NCBI GenBank assembly: GCA_012033205.1
Contig: JAAUSO010000028.1
Span: 1-51,828 of the forward strand
Length of the DNA: 51,828 nt
Source: Richelia sp. SL_2_1
GTDB taxonomy: Bacteria > Cyanobacteriota > Cyanobacteriia > Cyanobacteriales > Nostocaceae
Reading direction: 5' to 3'
Positions 26,543-36,310 of this stretch are shown piece by piece. Both the position numbers and the translations under genes were made by a program. Each line of letters begins with the position of its first letter. The first letter of the stretch is position 1. The notes under the pieces are model-generated. The model was not told where the DNA came from. It searched no databases and worked only from the letters and a program-made list of their open reading frames with translations.

Positions 26543-26694
26543 TTCTTTATTACTTTATCCCTATGATGATTTTATTATAAATTTGTCCCGTCCGAGATGA
26601 AAGCAGAAGCAATATTTACCATCCACCCCGTATAAAATACTTTAATGCCAATTAACTTGATATCATATGTACTTGTCTGTATAAACGCGAGTCA

Positions 26695-28277
26695 ATGGCA
26701 AAACTCACCCTTCCCAAGCTGGAACGTCACCTTTTTGCGGCTGCGGATATTTTACGCGGTAAAATGGATGCTTCGGAATTCAAGGAATTTATTTTGGGAT
26801 GCTGTTCCTCAAGCGAGCTGCTGATGTGTTCGATGTGCGCTATCAGCAGATTGTTAAGGATTTTATCAGTAAGGGTTTGAGTGAAGCAGATGCAAAGGAA
26901 AAAGCTAACAACCCCAATCGCTACACTGCTACGGATTCGGAAGCTTACACTTTATTCGTACCGATCCAATCGAGATGGTCGGTAATTCGCGATACTTTTC
27001 ACGATAAAATTGCCAACAAGCTGAATATCGCGCTGCAAAGTCTGGCAAATGCCAATCAAGAAGTATTGCAGGATGTATTTGAGCATATTGATTTTAACCG
27101 GCAGGTGGGTGGTAAAAGTACTTTAAATGACCAGCAGCTACGTAAACTTATTGACCATTTTAACGAGCAACCGCTACGCAACGAAGATTTAGAATTTCCC
27201 GATTTATTAGGGGCTGCATACGAGTATTTAATTTACTATTTCGCGGATTCTGCGGGTAAGAAAGGCGGTGAATTTTATACTCCCCGTGCGGTGGTTAAAT
27301 TAATGGTGCGAATTGCTAACCCTACTGAAGGTATGGAAATATATGACCCCTGCGTCGGTTCCGGTGGTATGTTGATTTTGTCGAAGCAGCATATTGAAGA
27401 ACATGGTGGAAATACTCGCAACTTTCAGCTTTACGGTCAAGATAATAACGGGGGTGTTTGGGCAATTTGCAAGATGAATTTGTTATTGCACGGTATTCCC
27501 AATGCTCGGATTGAAAACGATGATACCTTGATGGTGCCGATCAAAGACGGGGGTAAGTTAAAATATTATGACCGAGTTTTGAGCAATCCACCGTTTTCGC
27601 AAAATTACAGTCGGGGTAATAATAGTAACCCGATGGAATTCCCCGATCGCTTTCGGCAATATTGTCCGACATCGGGGAAGAAAGCCGATTTAATGTTTGC
27701 CCAGCATATGCTCGCGGTGTTAAAACAAGATGGTATTATGGCGACAGTAATGCCCCACGGTGTTTTGTTTCGCGGAGGGGAAGAGAAGAATATCCGAGCC
27801 TTATTTATTGAAGAAGACAATTTAGAAGCGGTGATTGGTTTACCACCACAGTTATTTTACGGTACTGGAATCCCGGCTTGTATTTTGGTGATGCGTCCGA
27901 AAGCTGCGAAAGCTTCATCAACTCAAGGTAAAGTATTATTTATTAACGCCGATGCCGAATTTCAATCTGGACGCGCTCAAAATCATCTACGTCCGGAGCA
28001 TATCGAAAAAATAGTTTCTGCCTATCAAGAGTTTACAACGAATGGGGATTATGCGGGAATTCCCAATTATGCCACTGTGGTGACAAAAGCAGAATTAGCT
28101 GAGAATGATTACAACTGCAATATTCGCCGTTACGCAGATAATACCCCACCACCAGAACCCCAAGATGTGAGAGCGCATCTTTTGGGTGGAATTCCTAAGT
28201 CGGAAGTGGAAGCGAAGCGGGAGTTGTTTGATGCTCACGGGTTCGATCCGATGAGTTTGTTGCAACCAAGGAAGTAG
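26695..28277 (+). pseudogene. hsdM: type I restriction-modification DNA methyltransferase HsdM, N-terminal and catalytic part, frameshifted
   Basis: HsdM methylates adenine (N6) in type I systems together with HsdS. The first 33 codons ([20 protein letters not shown]) lead to FKEFI, where TTATTTTGGGATG lacks one base at about 26795; the next frame ([22 protein letters not shown]...) continues. Downstream are the SAM-binding motif DPCVGSGGM (about residue 225) and the catalytic NPPF (about 295), with all other conserved HsdM parts. This part ends FDPMSLLQPRK, stop at 28275-28277, but in relatives I know the chain runs on to EEYLDFQ..., which here reappears at 28716. So the gene is split. One more base and removal of the insert would give a protein of about 900 aa. 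Confidence 0.88.
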
Positions 28278-28349
28278 TATGATGTGTTTTGGAATAATGG
28301 TCAAGGTGACTATGAGAAAATAAACAAGTCGTTCAAAATTTTATATTTT

Positions 28350-28565
28350 ATGACTACAGCAGAACTATTACTAACTCTTAAGGATTTGTCTCGGACAGAA
28401 AAATTGAAAATAATGCAATTTCTAATTGCGGAATTGGCGAAAGAAGAAGAGCCAACGCTACAAGCTGGAGCTACTTACTCGATTTTATCACCTCTCAATT
28501 CCCATGAAGCAGCACATAAACTCGGTCAACTTCTAGAATCCGATCAAACGTCGCAAAATGCATAA
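28350..28565 (+). CDS. small hypothetical protein (71 aa) inside the hsdM insert
   Basis: The 71-aa protein MTTAELLLTLKDLSRTEKLK, then IMQFLIAELAKEEEPTL and NSHEAAHKLGQLLESD, resembles small proteins widely scattered in filamentous cyanobacteria, often near toxin or transposon genes. It looks like two helices followed by a tail; I can only suggest an antitoxin-like or DNA-associated role. No toxin partner is next to it. It lies within the 435 bp that separates the two hsdM parts and therefore probably arrived with that DNA. An in-frame ATG at 28284 would lengthen it, but conservation begins at MTTAEL. Confidence 0.55.
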   Translation: MTTAELLLTLKDLSRTEKLKIMQFLIAELAKEEEPTLQAGATYSILSPLNSHEAAHKLGQLLESDQTSQNA

Positions 28566-28600
28566 CGCTCAACGATTCAATTTTGTGGAAGGGTATCAAA

Positions 28601-28685
28601 TGTCATTGCGAGCAAAGCGAAGCAATCGCAAAATTTAGGTTTGAACACAAAATCTGGGGATTGCGACGTTCCACTCGCAATGACA
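28601..28685. mobile_element. 85-bp palindromic element in the hsdM gap
   Basis: TGTCATTGCGAG and CTCGCAATGACA are perfect 12-bp inverted ends; inside are AAGCGAAGCAATCGCA and ATTGCGACGTTCC. Elements with TCATTGCGAG ends are widespread small palindromes in bacterial genomes. It has no coding capacity. Confidence 0.75.
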
Positions 28686-28715
28686 AATGGGGAGATAGGA
28701 TTTAAAAGTAAAAAT

Positions 28716-29824
28716 ATGGAAGAAGAATATTTAGATTTTCAATCAAATTTAACGGAACGCTCTGGGATAAAGCAATTTATCGAAGCTGATGCTGGAGTAC
28801 AACAGCAAGAAGAAAAGTTACGACAAGCTACTTTAAGTTGGTGGGAGCAACATCAACAGCATTTAATTAATTTACCTCAAACTAAGCAGTTGATGGAGTT
28901 GCGAAAGGAGTTTTTACAGACTTTTGAAGCGGTGGTACGTCCCATCGGTTTGTTAGATCGGTTTAAGACGATGGGGGTAATTGTCAGTTGGTGGGAGGAT
29001 GCTTATGAAGTTTCTGCGGATTTGAAACGGTTGGCAAATTTGGGTTTCAAGGGTTTGATTGATTCCTGGGTGGATACGATTCGCGATGCTTTGGAAGATA
29101 CGGAACCGCAGAAATCGGGTAGCAAGTTCGATCCTTTAAATCATAAAATTGTCCCGGCTTTGGTTCCTGATTATTTACAAGATTTATCAGATACTGAAGC
29201 CGAAATTGCGACTTTGGAACAGGAAAAGGAAGCTTTTGAACAAGGAGAGGAAGGGGAAGAAGATGGGGAAGCGGTGGATATTGTCAAGCAGTTGGGAGAT
29301 CAACTTAAGGAATTGAAATATAGCATCAAGGAACCCCAAAAACGACTTAAGGAATTATTGGGAAGCGCACGTAAAAAAGGCTCAATTGCTTATCATCAAA
29401 ACCAGGGAGACGATACAACCGAGTTAGAGCAACAATTAGCAAACGTGCAATCAAAGGTAGTACCGATAGAAAAACAAATTGCAGAAATTGAGCAGAAATT
29501 GCAACCTTATGGGGAAATTGTCGAAAATTTGAAAGAAGTACGGAAGCGGTTGCGGGAGTTAAAAGCCGCTTTGGTGGAAGAATTGGAAGCAGCAAGTAAG
29601 GATTTGAGTGAAGGGGAAGCGCAAGTTTTAGTTTTGGATTTGTTTGAAGCGGATTTATTAACGCAGTTGCAAAGGTATGTGATAGAACACCGTCAATGGT
29701 GATTGCTGCAGTTGAAAATTGGTGGGATAAATATCAGGTGACTTTGGGAGAAATTGAGAAGGAGGAAGAGGAAGTTAATCGGGAGTTGGGGGAGATGTTG
29801 AAGGGGTTGGGGTATGAGTTCTAG
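28716..29824 (+). pseudogene. C-terminal part of hsdM (coiled-coil region), frameshifted
   Basis: The protein EEEYLDFQSNLTERSGIKQF then LLDRFKTMGVIVSWWEDAYE, LIDSWVDTIRDAL, and a long coiled coil (EAEIATLEQEKEAF, ELEQQLANVQSKVVPIEKQI) is the C-terminal extension typical of one cyanobacterial HsdM type. The frame breaks near 29690: EHRQW stops at 29702, and the next frame gives VIAAVENWWDKYQVTLGEIE and ends GLGYEF at 29824. One missing T (CAATGGTG for CAATTGGTG) explains this. Its stop overlaps the hsdS start (ATGAGTTCTAG). It could now be a separate protein starting at 28716, or part of a broken hsdM. Confidence 0.8.
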
Positions 29825-31105
29825 TCGTCATCAAGAATATTTAGATGACTTACCAGTCGATTGGGAAAAAGTGCCAATTGATTCATTGGGTACTATTTAT
29901 TCTGGTGGAACTCCCAGACGAGATCAACCTTCGTTTTGGAGTGGTAAGATTGCATGGGTAACACCTGGTGAATTAACTAGCCTTAATAATAAGTATCTTA
30001 CTAAAACACGAGAATTCATTAGTGAGCTTGGATTGACTTCAAGTTCTGCTCAAATGCTACCTTCTGGTTCACTATTAGTAACAACTAGAGCCACAATAGG
30101 TTTAGTTGTTATATCGAAAATCCCTGTATGTACAAATCAAGGATTTAAAAATATTGTTCCAAATAAATTAACAAATTCAAATTTTTACTATTACTTGCTT
30201 AAATACATAGTTTCAGAAATGTCTAGGCTCGCAATGGGTAGTACATTTGATGAAATTTCTAGACGAGATTTCTCCACGATTATTGTACCTAGACCTGAAT
30301 TTCAAGAACAGCAAAAAATAGCCGAAATACTCGACACGGTTGATAAGGCGATCGCACTTACTCAAACCCACATCAGCAAACTCAAACTCGCAAAAGCCGG
30401 ATTGCTCCACGACTTGCTCACAAAGGGTATTGACGAGCATGGTGAATTGAGAAACCCCACACGCAACCCGCAGCAATTTAAAGATTCATCTCTGGGGAGA
30501 ATTCCGAAGGATTGGGATGTTGTGAACCTTGAATCGTTGTGTGAGCGGATTACAGATGGTTCTCATCAGTCAGTAACAACCTCTGATACTGGTATACCGT
30601 TTTTATATGTATCTTGTGTAAGAGACGGTCAAATTCTTTGGGAACAAGCGGCAAAAATTTCTGACCTTCTTTATACACAAATATCTAAAGGAAGAGAGCC
30701 AAAAAGCTGGCTTAATATTATATACTGCGGTTGGTTCCTACGGTCATGCTGCTCTAGTTAGAGACAATAGAAAATTTAGTTTTCAGCGTCACATCGCATA
30801 TGTTCTTCCTAATCCAGAAAATTTTTTCTGGATATCTTTGTTTATGGTTAAATAGTCCCAAATGTAAAAATCATGCAGATAAAGTAGCTCTTGGGAATGC
30901 TCAAAAAACAGTAACACTTGGTGCGCTTGGTGCTTTTCCCGTTGCATTTCCTCGGAATTTAGAAGAACAAAAGAATATACTGGAATATTTTGATGGTTAT
31001 GAGAAACAAATTATAAATAAACAAACCCAATTAGAAAAACTCAAATTATTAAAACTCGGCTTAATGTCAGACCTACTTACGGGAAAAGTGCGGGTCAAAA
31101 TCTAA
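29814..31105 (+). pseudogene. hsdS: type I restriction specificity subunit HsdS, two frameshifts
   Basis: HsdS recognises the bipartite target of the type I system with two target-recognition domains (TRD). TRD1 is WEKVPIDSLGTIYSGGTPRRD onwards, followed by the conserved helix FQEQQKIAEILDTVDKAIAL with TQTHISKLKLAKAGLLHDLL. TRD2 begins LGRIPKDWDVVNLESLCERI. The frame first breaks at an A-run near 30708 (stop in the present frame at 30761), then reads KAGLILYTAVGSYGHAALVR in the next frame, and breaks again at a T-run near 30822, after which SGYLCLWLNSPKCKNHADKV and the final helix EQKNILEYFDGYEKQ follow to 31105. Each break is one extra base. Target sequence cannot be read from this. Confidence 0.85.
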
Positions 31106-31270
31106 GAGGATGTTTTAAAAGTCTAATTTAATACTTTACCTGGCGACTATAAGTCGCGGCTACACAGACAAAACCCGCCTGCGCGGGTTATAAACTAACT
31201 AGTCCACGCAGGTGGACTTTTGTTTTTGTAGTAGCGGTTTAAACCGCGGATACTTTTAAACATCCTCTAA
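31104..31270. mobile_element. 167-bp MITE-like element between hsdS and hsdR
   Basis: Ends are inverted: AAGAGGATGTTTTAAAAGT at the left, and, read inward from the right, TTAGAGGATGTTTAAAAGTA. Inside are two palindromes (AACCCGCCTGCGCGGGTT and GTCCACGCAGGTGGAC), and GCGGTTTAAACCGC. It begins at the hsdS stop and ends just before the AAAGGAG of hsdR. The internal palindromes match a well-known kind of cyanobacterial dispersed repeat. Confidence 0.75.
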
Positions 31271-31288
31271 TAAACAAAGGAGAAAAAA

Positions 31289-34200
31289 ATGGCTTCGGGA
31301 CCGGAATACACATACACAGAATTACCAACAATCGCACAACTGCAAAAAATGCAGCAACTTCCCGGTAACTTAAACTGGGAACACATCGAAGCCAACCATT
31401 TAGCAACAACCCCGGAAGAACGCAACAATTACCAAGAAGTCCTTTTACTCCCCCGACTCCAGCGCAAACTTAGAGAAATCAACCTCGACGACAGCGGAAA
31501 CCTCTGGTTAGATGAACGTCGCATAACTCAAGCCATCAACCAACTGCAACGTCTGGGAACTGGTAAACTGATGGAGAAAAACGAATTTGCCACAAATCTC
31601 TTACTTTCCGGGGTAAAAGTTGATGGAATCACAAACCAACAAATCACCATCAACTTGATCGACTTCGACCACCCCGAACGCAACGATTACTTAGCTATTA
31701 GTCAATTTCGCGTAGATAAACCCGGTGCAACCAGTCCCAAAGATTCCAGTCGTCCGGATATCGTCCTCTTCGTCAACGGTATCCCCGTGGTAGTCATCGA
31801 ATGCAAAGCTCCCGGTGCAAATATGCTCAAGTCGGGAATACAAGATTTACTTAAATACTCAAATCAACGCAACTCCCCGATACCAGAAGGCTGCGAACCG
31901 CTATTTTACTACAATCAATTAACGATTTCCTGCACATCCGGACGCGCTGTAGTCGGAACGGTGGGAAGTCAAGCCAAACATTATTTAGAATGGAAAGATA
32001 CCACTCCCTTCAATCCCAATCGTATCGCGGATATTTTAGGTATTGAGAATCCGACGCTTCACCCAGAGGAATTAATCTTAGAAAATAATAATTCTTTAAT
32101 TGGAGATAAATCGACAGACTTAATTGACTCTTCCAAACTCAACCGTCGGGAGCAACTAATCGCGGGAATGCTTCACCCTGCGAACTTACTCAACATTATC
32201 CGCCATTACACCCTTTTTACCACCAAACAAAACCGTCGCGTCAAAATAGTCCCCCGTTACCAGCAATATCGGGCTGTGGAAAGCGCTATTAAACGCTTGC
32301 AAAACGGTCAAACCAAAGCTGAACACGGAACCGATGACCAAAGAGGCGGTATTATCTGGCACTACCAAGGTTCTGGGAAAAGCTTAGATATGGTGTTTAT
32401 TCTCCGCAAACTGCGAACAATACCTAAATTACAGGCTTTCAAAGTTGTCGTTATTACCGACCGCACCGATTTACAAAAGCAACTTTCAGAAACCGCAACT
32501 CTTTCCGGACAAAGTTTGCAAATTGCCCAAAATATCAAAGATTTAGCCAAAAAACTCCGCGATACTGGACCTGGTATAATATTCGGAATGATTCAAAAGT
32601 TTCGGAAAATCGTCGATTCCGAAGAATGGACTGACTTAGAAGAATTAAACCCGAATTTAAACGATTCCCCAGACATCTTACTATTAATCGACGAAGCCCA
32701 CCGTTCCCACAGCAACACCCTGCACCTTTATTTATCAGCTGCTTTACCCAACTGCGCTAAAATCGGCTTTACCGGAACTCCCATCATCTCCTCGAAGAAA
32801 AAGCAAACCAAAGAAATCTTTGCTCATGCCGAAAATCCCTACATTGATATCTACAGTATCCGCGATTCCCAAAAAGATGGCGTAACGGTTCCCATATTCT
32901 ACGAAGGTTTAGAAACAATGGGAGCGGTACGAGGAGCAAATACTTTAGACCAACTTTTTGAAATCTTGTTTGCTGGATATTCCCCCGAACAACTAGCCCA
33001 AATCAAATCAAAATACGCCAAAAAAAGCGATGTTCTCAGAGCCAAGGAATTAATCAAAGCCAAGGCTAGACATATGTTACGGCATTACGTCACCCGCATC
33101 ATGCCAGGGTTATTTAAAGCTCAACTAGCAGCTAGCGATCGCCAAGCCTGTGTAATGTACCAAGAATATCTTACCGCAGCCAAAACCGAACTTATTCAAG
33201 AACTAGAAGCCAAAGCTCCGATATTGCAAGAATTAGAAAAAAACTATGAATTAGCAACAGCACCAGCCGAATATCAGGACTTATTACAAGCTTATCCTTA
33301 TTTAGAAACCATCAAACGCTTAGAATTCGCGGCAATAATTTCCGCAGACAGTAAAAAAGACCCCAAAAGTTGGAAATCTTGGACTGAAGAAAGCAACCAT
33401 AATACCTACACAAATCGCTTTTGGAAAACCTTGGATGACGATGGTTTAGCTTTTTTAATCGTCCAAAATAAACTTCTGGTAGGCTTTGATGCACCATTAG
33501 AACAAGTATTATACGTAGACCGCAGCTTAAAAGAACACGACTTATTGCAGGCGATCGCCCGTACCAACCGCACCGCTACGGGTAAAGATTACGGCTTAAT
33601 AGTAGACTACTACGGCATCGACATCGCCGCCGCCATGCAGGTATACGACGCTGAAGACGTAGAAGGAGCTTGGTTTGATGTCCGTGAAGAATTACCCAAA
33701 TTACAAGCTGCTCATCGTCGCGTCATGGACTTTTGGCAGCAACGAGAATTTAGTATCTACGACGACTTAGAAACCTGCGTAAATGCACTTAACCACGACG
33801 AAAGTTCTAGAGCCGAATTTTATCAACTTTTACGGCAATTTCTCCAAGAAATGGATGCCTTTTTACCGCGTCCCCAAGCATTACCTTACCTCAAAGATGC
33901 CAAACAACTCGGACAACTAAAGAAAATTGTAGATGATATATTCCGCGACGAACGACCAGAAGACCCCAAACCCAAAGTACAAGCGCTGATAGACGAACAT
34001 ATCCAGTCCCAGGGAATTGACCTGAAAGTTGCCCCCGTCAACATCCTCGACTTTAACTTTGAACAACGAGTACAGCAACGTCATTCCACCCAAACCAAAG
34101 CCGCAGAGATGGAACACGCCATCCGTTACCATATCCGTACCCACCTCGACGACGACCCTGTGTATTATCGCAAACTCAGTGAAAAACTCGAACAAATCTT

Positions 34201-34573
34201 ACAAAATCATCAATCAAACTGGGATTTAATCGCCGCAGAATTTCTTAACCTAGCGCAAAAAGTCCGCAGCGAACAAACCGACAGCGAAGAAAACCAAATT
34301 AATGTAAAAATACGACCCTTTTACAACGCTTTAATCGACGTATTAGAATCACCCACACCCGAACAACAAAATCAAATTCAAATTTTTAGCAGCGAAATAG
34401 TAGACTTTATCAACAGTCAAACCAATATTATCAACTTTTGGAACGACCTTGTAGTTAGAAAAGAACTCCGCAAGCAAATTTGGGTGAAATTAGAAGATTC
34501 AATGTTCTTCCCAGATAGTAAACTAGATGCGTTAGCAGACCAAATTACCCAATTAGCAGAACGACATGGTTGA
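31289..34573 (+). CDS. hsdR: type I restriction enzyme endonuclease and translocase HsdR
   Basis: HsdR cuts unmethylated DNA after ATP-driven translocation. The 1094-aa protein has the N-terminal PD-(D/E)xK nuclease (RPDIVLFVNGIPVVVIECKAP, about residues 150-175), then the helicase motifs: Walker A WHYQGSGKSLDM, DRTDLQKQL, DEAH (LLLIDEAHRSH), GFTGTPI and, in the second lobe, LVGFDAPLEQVLYVDR and QAIARTNRT. The C-terminal 250 residues are helical and join the HsdM/S core. It is intact and of normal size. AAAGGAG sits 7 bases ahead of the ATG. It is separated from hsdS by a MITE-like element and followed by a repeat block and a YgjP-like gene. Confidence 0.95.
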   Translation: MASGPEYTYTELPTIAQLQKMQQLPGNLNWEHIEANHLATTPEERNNYQEVLLLPRLQRKLREINLDDSGNLWLDERRITQAINQLQRLGTGKLMEKNEFATNLLLSGVKVDGITNQQITINLIDFDHPERNDYLAISQFRVDKPGATSPKDSSRPDIVLFVNGIPVVVIECKAPGANMLKSGIQDLLKYSNQRNSPIPEGCEPLFYYNQLTISCTSGRAVVGTVGSQAKHYLEWKDTTPFNPNRIADILGIENPTLHPEELILENNNSLIGDKSTDLIDSSKLNRREQLIAGMLHPANLLNIIRHYTLFTTKQNRRVKIVPRYQQYRAVESAIKRLQNGQTKAEHGTDDQRGGIIWHYQGSGKSLDMVFILRKLRTIPKLQAFKVVVITDRTDLQKQLSETATLSGQSLQIAQNIKDLAKKLRDTGPGIIFGMIQKFRKIVDSEEWTDLEELNPNLNDSPDILLLIDEAHRSHSNTLHLYLSAALPNCAKIGFTGTPIISSKKKQTKEIFAHAENPYIDIYSIRDSQKDGVTVPIFYEGLETMGAVRGANTLDQLFEILFAGYSPEQLAQIKSKYAKKSDVLRAKELIKAKARHMLRHYVTRIMPGLFKAQLAASDRQACVMYQEYLTAAKTELIQELEAKAPILQELEKNYELATAPAEYQDLLQAYPYLETIKRLEFAAIISADSKKDPKSWKSWTEESNHNTYTNRFWKTLDDDGLAFLIVQNKLLVGFDAPLEQVLYVDRSLKEHDLLQAIARTNRTATGKDYGLIVDYYGIDIAAAMQVYDAEDVEGAWFDVREELPKLQAAHRRVMDFWQQREFSIYDDLETCVNALNHDESSRAEFYQLLRQFLQEMDAFLPRPQALPYLKDAKQLGQLKKIVDDIFRDERPEDPKPKVQALIDEHIQSQGIDLKVAPVNILDFNFEQRVQQRHSTQTKAAEMEHAIRYHIRTHLDDDPVYYRKLSEKLEQILQNHQSNWDLIAAEFLNLAQKVRSEQTDSEENQINVKIRPFYNALIDVLESPTPEQQNQIQIFSSEIVDFINSQTNIINFWNDLVVRKELRKQIWVKLEDSMFFPDSKLDALADQITQLAERHG

Positions 34574-34731
34574 ACCTCACCCCGTCCTTACGGACACCCC
34601 TCTCCTTATTAAGGAGAAGGGAAAGAAGGAAAGAAGTTTCGACACCCCTATGCTTAGTAAAAGGAGAAGGGAAAGAAGTTTCGACACCCCTCTCCTTGAC
34701 AAGGAGAGGGGAAGGGGGTGAGGTTAATTTC
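34572..34731. repeat. compound palindromic repeat after hsdR
   Basis: CCTCACCCCGTCCTTACGGA, then tandem AAGGAGAAGGGAAAGAAG and AGTTTCGACACCCCT units (two to three copies of about 40 bp), closing with CTCCTTGACAAGGAG and GAAGGGGGTGAGG. It is related to the hairpin at 14789-14844. The tail TTACCAATTACCCATTCCCA is the same repeat type found at 108-130. Confidence 0.8.
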
Positions 34732-34771
34732 CGAAAACCACTATATATTACCAATTACCCATTCCCAATCG

Positions 34772-35467
34772 ATGAAAACAATTAATTGCGGAGAACTTTC
34801 TTTTGAACTGCGAGAAAGCAACCGTCGTCGTACCGTCGAAATTACCATCGAACCCGACGGACAACTGATACTAGGCACACCTCCCAAAGTTCCCTTAGAT
34901 AAACTTGAAAAAATTATCAATCAACGTCGCTTCTGGATTTATAGCAAGCTGCTGCAAAAAGAAACCATCAAACAGCCACCAAGCGAACCTCAAACCTACC
35001 TCCCCGGACAAGGTTTTTATTATCTCGGACGCAGCTACCGCTTAAAATTAGTAGACACCGCACAAATCCCCCTCAGACTTTACCAAGGAAGATTTGAACT
35101 ATTGCGTCAACATCAACAACTTGGTAGAGAATTATTTATCAACTGGTATCGATCTCGCATTAAGCAGCATCTTGAATCAATCGCTCCACCAATAGCCAGC
35201 AGAATCGGAAAACAACCCAAATCCATCCAAATCCGCGAACTCGGTAATCGTTGGGGTTCATGCAATTCAAAACATGATATCTATTTTCATTGGCGCGTTG
35301 CAATGCTTCCTCATAAAATGATTGAATATGTAGTTATCCATGAAATGGTTCATCTAGTCCAACCACTACACAATCAAGACTTTTGGGATAAAGTAGAGCG
35401 AATTTTACCCGATTGGGAAGAGAGAAAAGAATGGCTCGCGAAAAATGGGGCTGTTTTTACGCTGTAA
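34772..35467 (+). CDS. YgjP-like zinc metallopeptidase (DUF45)
   Basis: The protein is about 231 aa. It starts MKTINCGELSFELRESNRRR and has the DUF45 motifs: KSIQIRELGNRWGSCN, WRVAMLPHKMIEYVVIHEMVHL (zinc site HExxH: HEMVH), and HNQDFWDKVERILPDWEER. Such proteins are minigluzincin-like metalloproteases and are often the last gene of type I restriction loci, where their role is unclear. ATG at 34772 is chosen; the upstream in-frame ATG at 34718 would place repeat-derived sequence at the N-terminus. It follows hsdR after a 200-bp repeat block. Confidence 0.88.
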   Translation: MKTINCGELSFELRESNRRRTVEITIEPDGQLILGTPPKVPLDKLEKIINQRRFWIYSKLLQKETIKQPPSEPQTYLPGQGFYYLGRSYRLKLVDTAQIPLRLYQGRFELLRQHQQLGRELFINWYRSRIKQHLESIAPPIASRIGKQPKSIQIRELGNRWGSCNSKHDIYFHWRVAMLPHKMIEYVVIHEMVHLVQPLHNQDFWDKVERILPDWEERKEWLAKNGAVFTL

Positions 35468-35572
35468 TTGATTAATAAAGCACTGACCTATCTTTTTTTA
35501 CCATAATTTAGTTAAACCTTTATACTGCTTAAGTTGTGGGGCGCTTGTCACCCCGTCAGGCGTGGTAGTTTG

Positions 35573-35791
35573 TTAAAGGTATTTATTGTAACCCAAAGTT
35601 TCAAACCAACCCCGCATTTGTTGAGCTAATGCGATTGCTTCACAAAAGCCTTTTGGGCTTAACGCCCTGCATTGATTTTCATCTTGCAAAGACGTTGTAT
35701 ACAACATCTCTACATTATTTTCGCGTAATGCTGGATAATTCTGCGCTGCCAAACGTGCTATTTCTGTACGAATACCTTCAAGAGTTGGCAT
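35573..35791 (-). CDS. small hypothetical protein built partly from repeats
   Basis: A 72-aa protein, MPTLEGIRTEIARLAAQNYP, whose middle (EMLYTTSLQDENQCRALSPKGFCEA) is encoded by repeat DNA: GACGTTGTATACAACATCTC is a member of the GAGACGTTGCA palindrome family and CAAAAGCCTTTTGGGCTTAA is another palindrome. The ends (LAAQNYPALREN and LAQQMRGWFETLGY) look like a real short helical protein. I do not recognise it. It could be a live small gene interrupted by in-frame repeats, or a decayed one. Confidence 0.45.
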   Translation of the reverse strand: MPTLEGIRTEIARLAAQNYPALRENNVEMLYTTSLQDENQCRALSPKGFCEAIALAQQMRGWFETLGYNKYL

Positions 35792-36310
35792 TCTCTCAAG
35801 TTGTTCCTGAATACTAGAAATACTTGTATGTAATGACTATATTTATATTACCCGTGTGTAAATCTTAATAATACTTCTAAATCATTTATAAAAATCTGTA
35901 ACCCCGGTTTTTTTGCAAAATCAGGTTTTTCTCAAATTTTTGTATCTTTATGTCAGTTTTAAGCCTAAAGAACTGCAAAATCTAGACTTATGGAAGATGG
36001 AAGACTTTTACTTATGCTGTATTAAGGGAGCTATTTTGAGAAAAGTTATTGATCAATTGTAAGAAATATACTAGATTAATCAAACAAATTGATAAATAAT
36101 AGCAATAAATTAAAATATTATTTAATCACTAGCCTATTTTTATGAGGGAAGAATTAATTTCTGATGTCTGAAAGCTTTCACCAAGCTTGATTATATATTA
36201 AAATAATTTACCAAGTCTAGCATTTTTTCATCGCTGCTAATTGTAAATATTATGAATAACTTACTCTAAGCAAGTGAATAAACTGATATCTAATCTCTAT
36301 ACAAATCCAT
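35792..36310. other. gene-free stretch upstream of the iron-uptake operon
   Basis: About 520 bp, AT-rich, no gene seen. It should hold the promoter of the FecCD operon. I could not pick out a convincing Fur box by eye. Confidence 0.6.

Noticed and set aside
28241-28262. GGTTCGATCC string resembling a tRNA T-arm
   Set aside because: It lies inside hsdM in frame, with no acceptor or anticodon arm around it.
34718-34771. Upstream start of the YgjP-like gene
   Set aside because: It would translate the end of a repeat block (TTACCAATTACCCATTCCCA); conservation begins at 34772.
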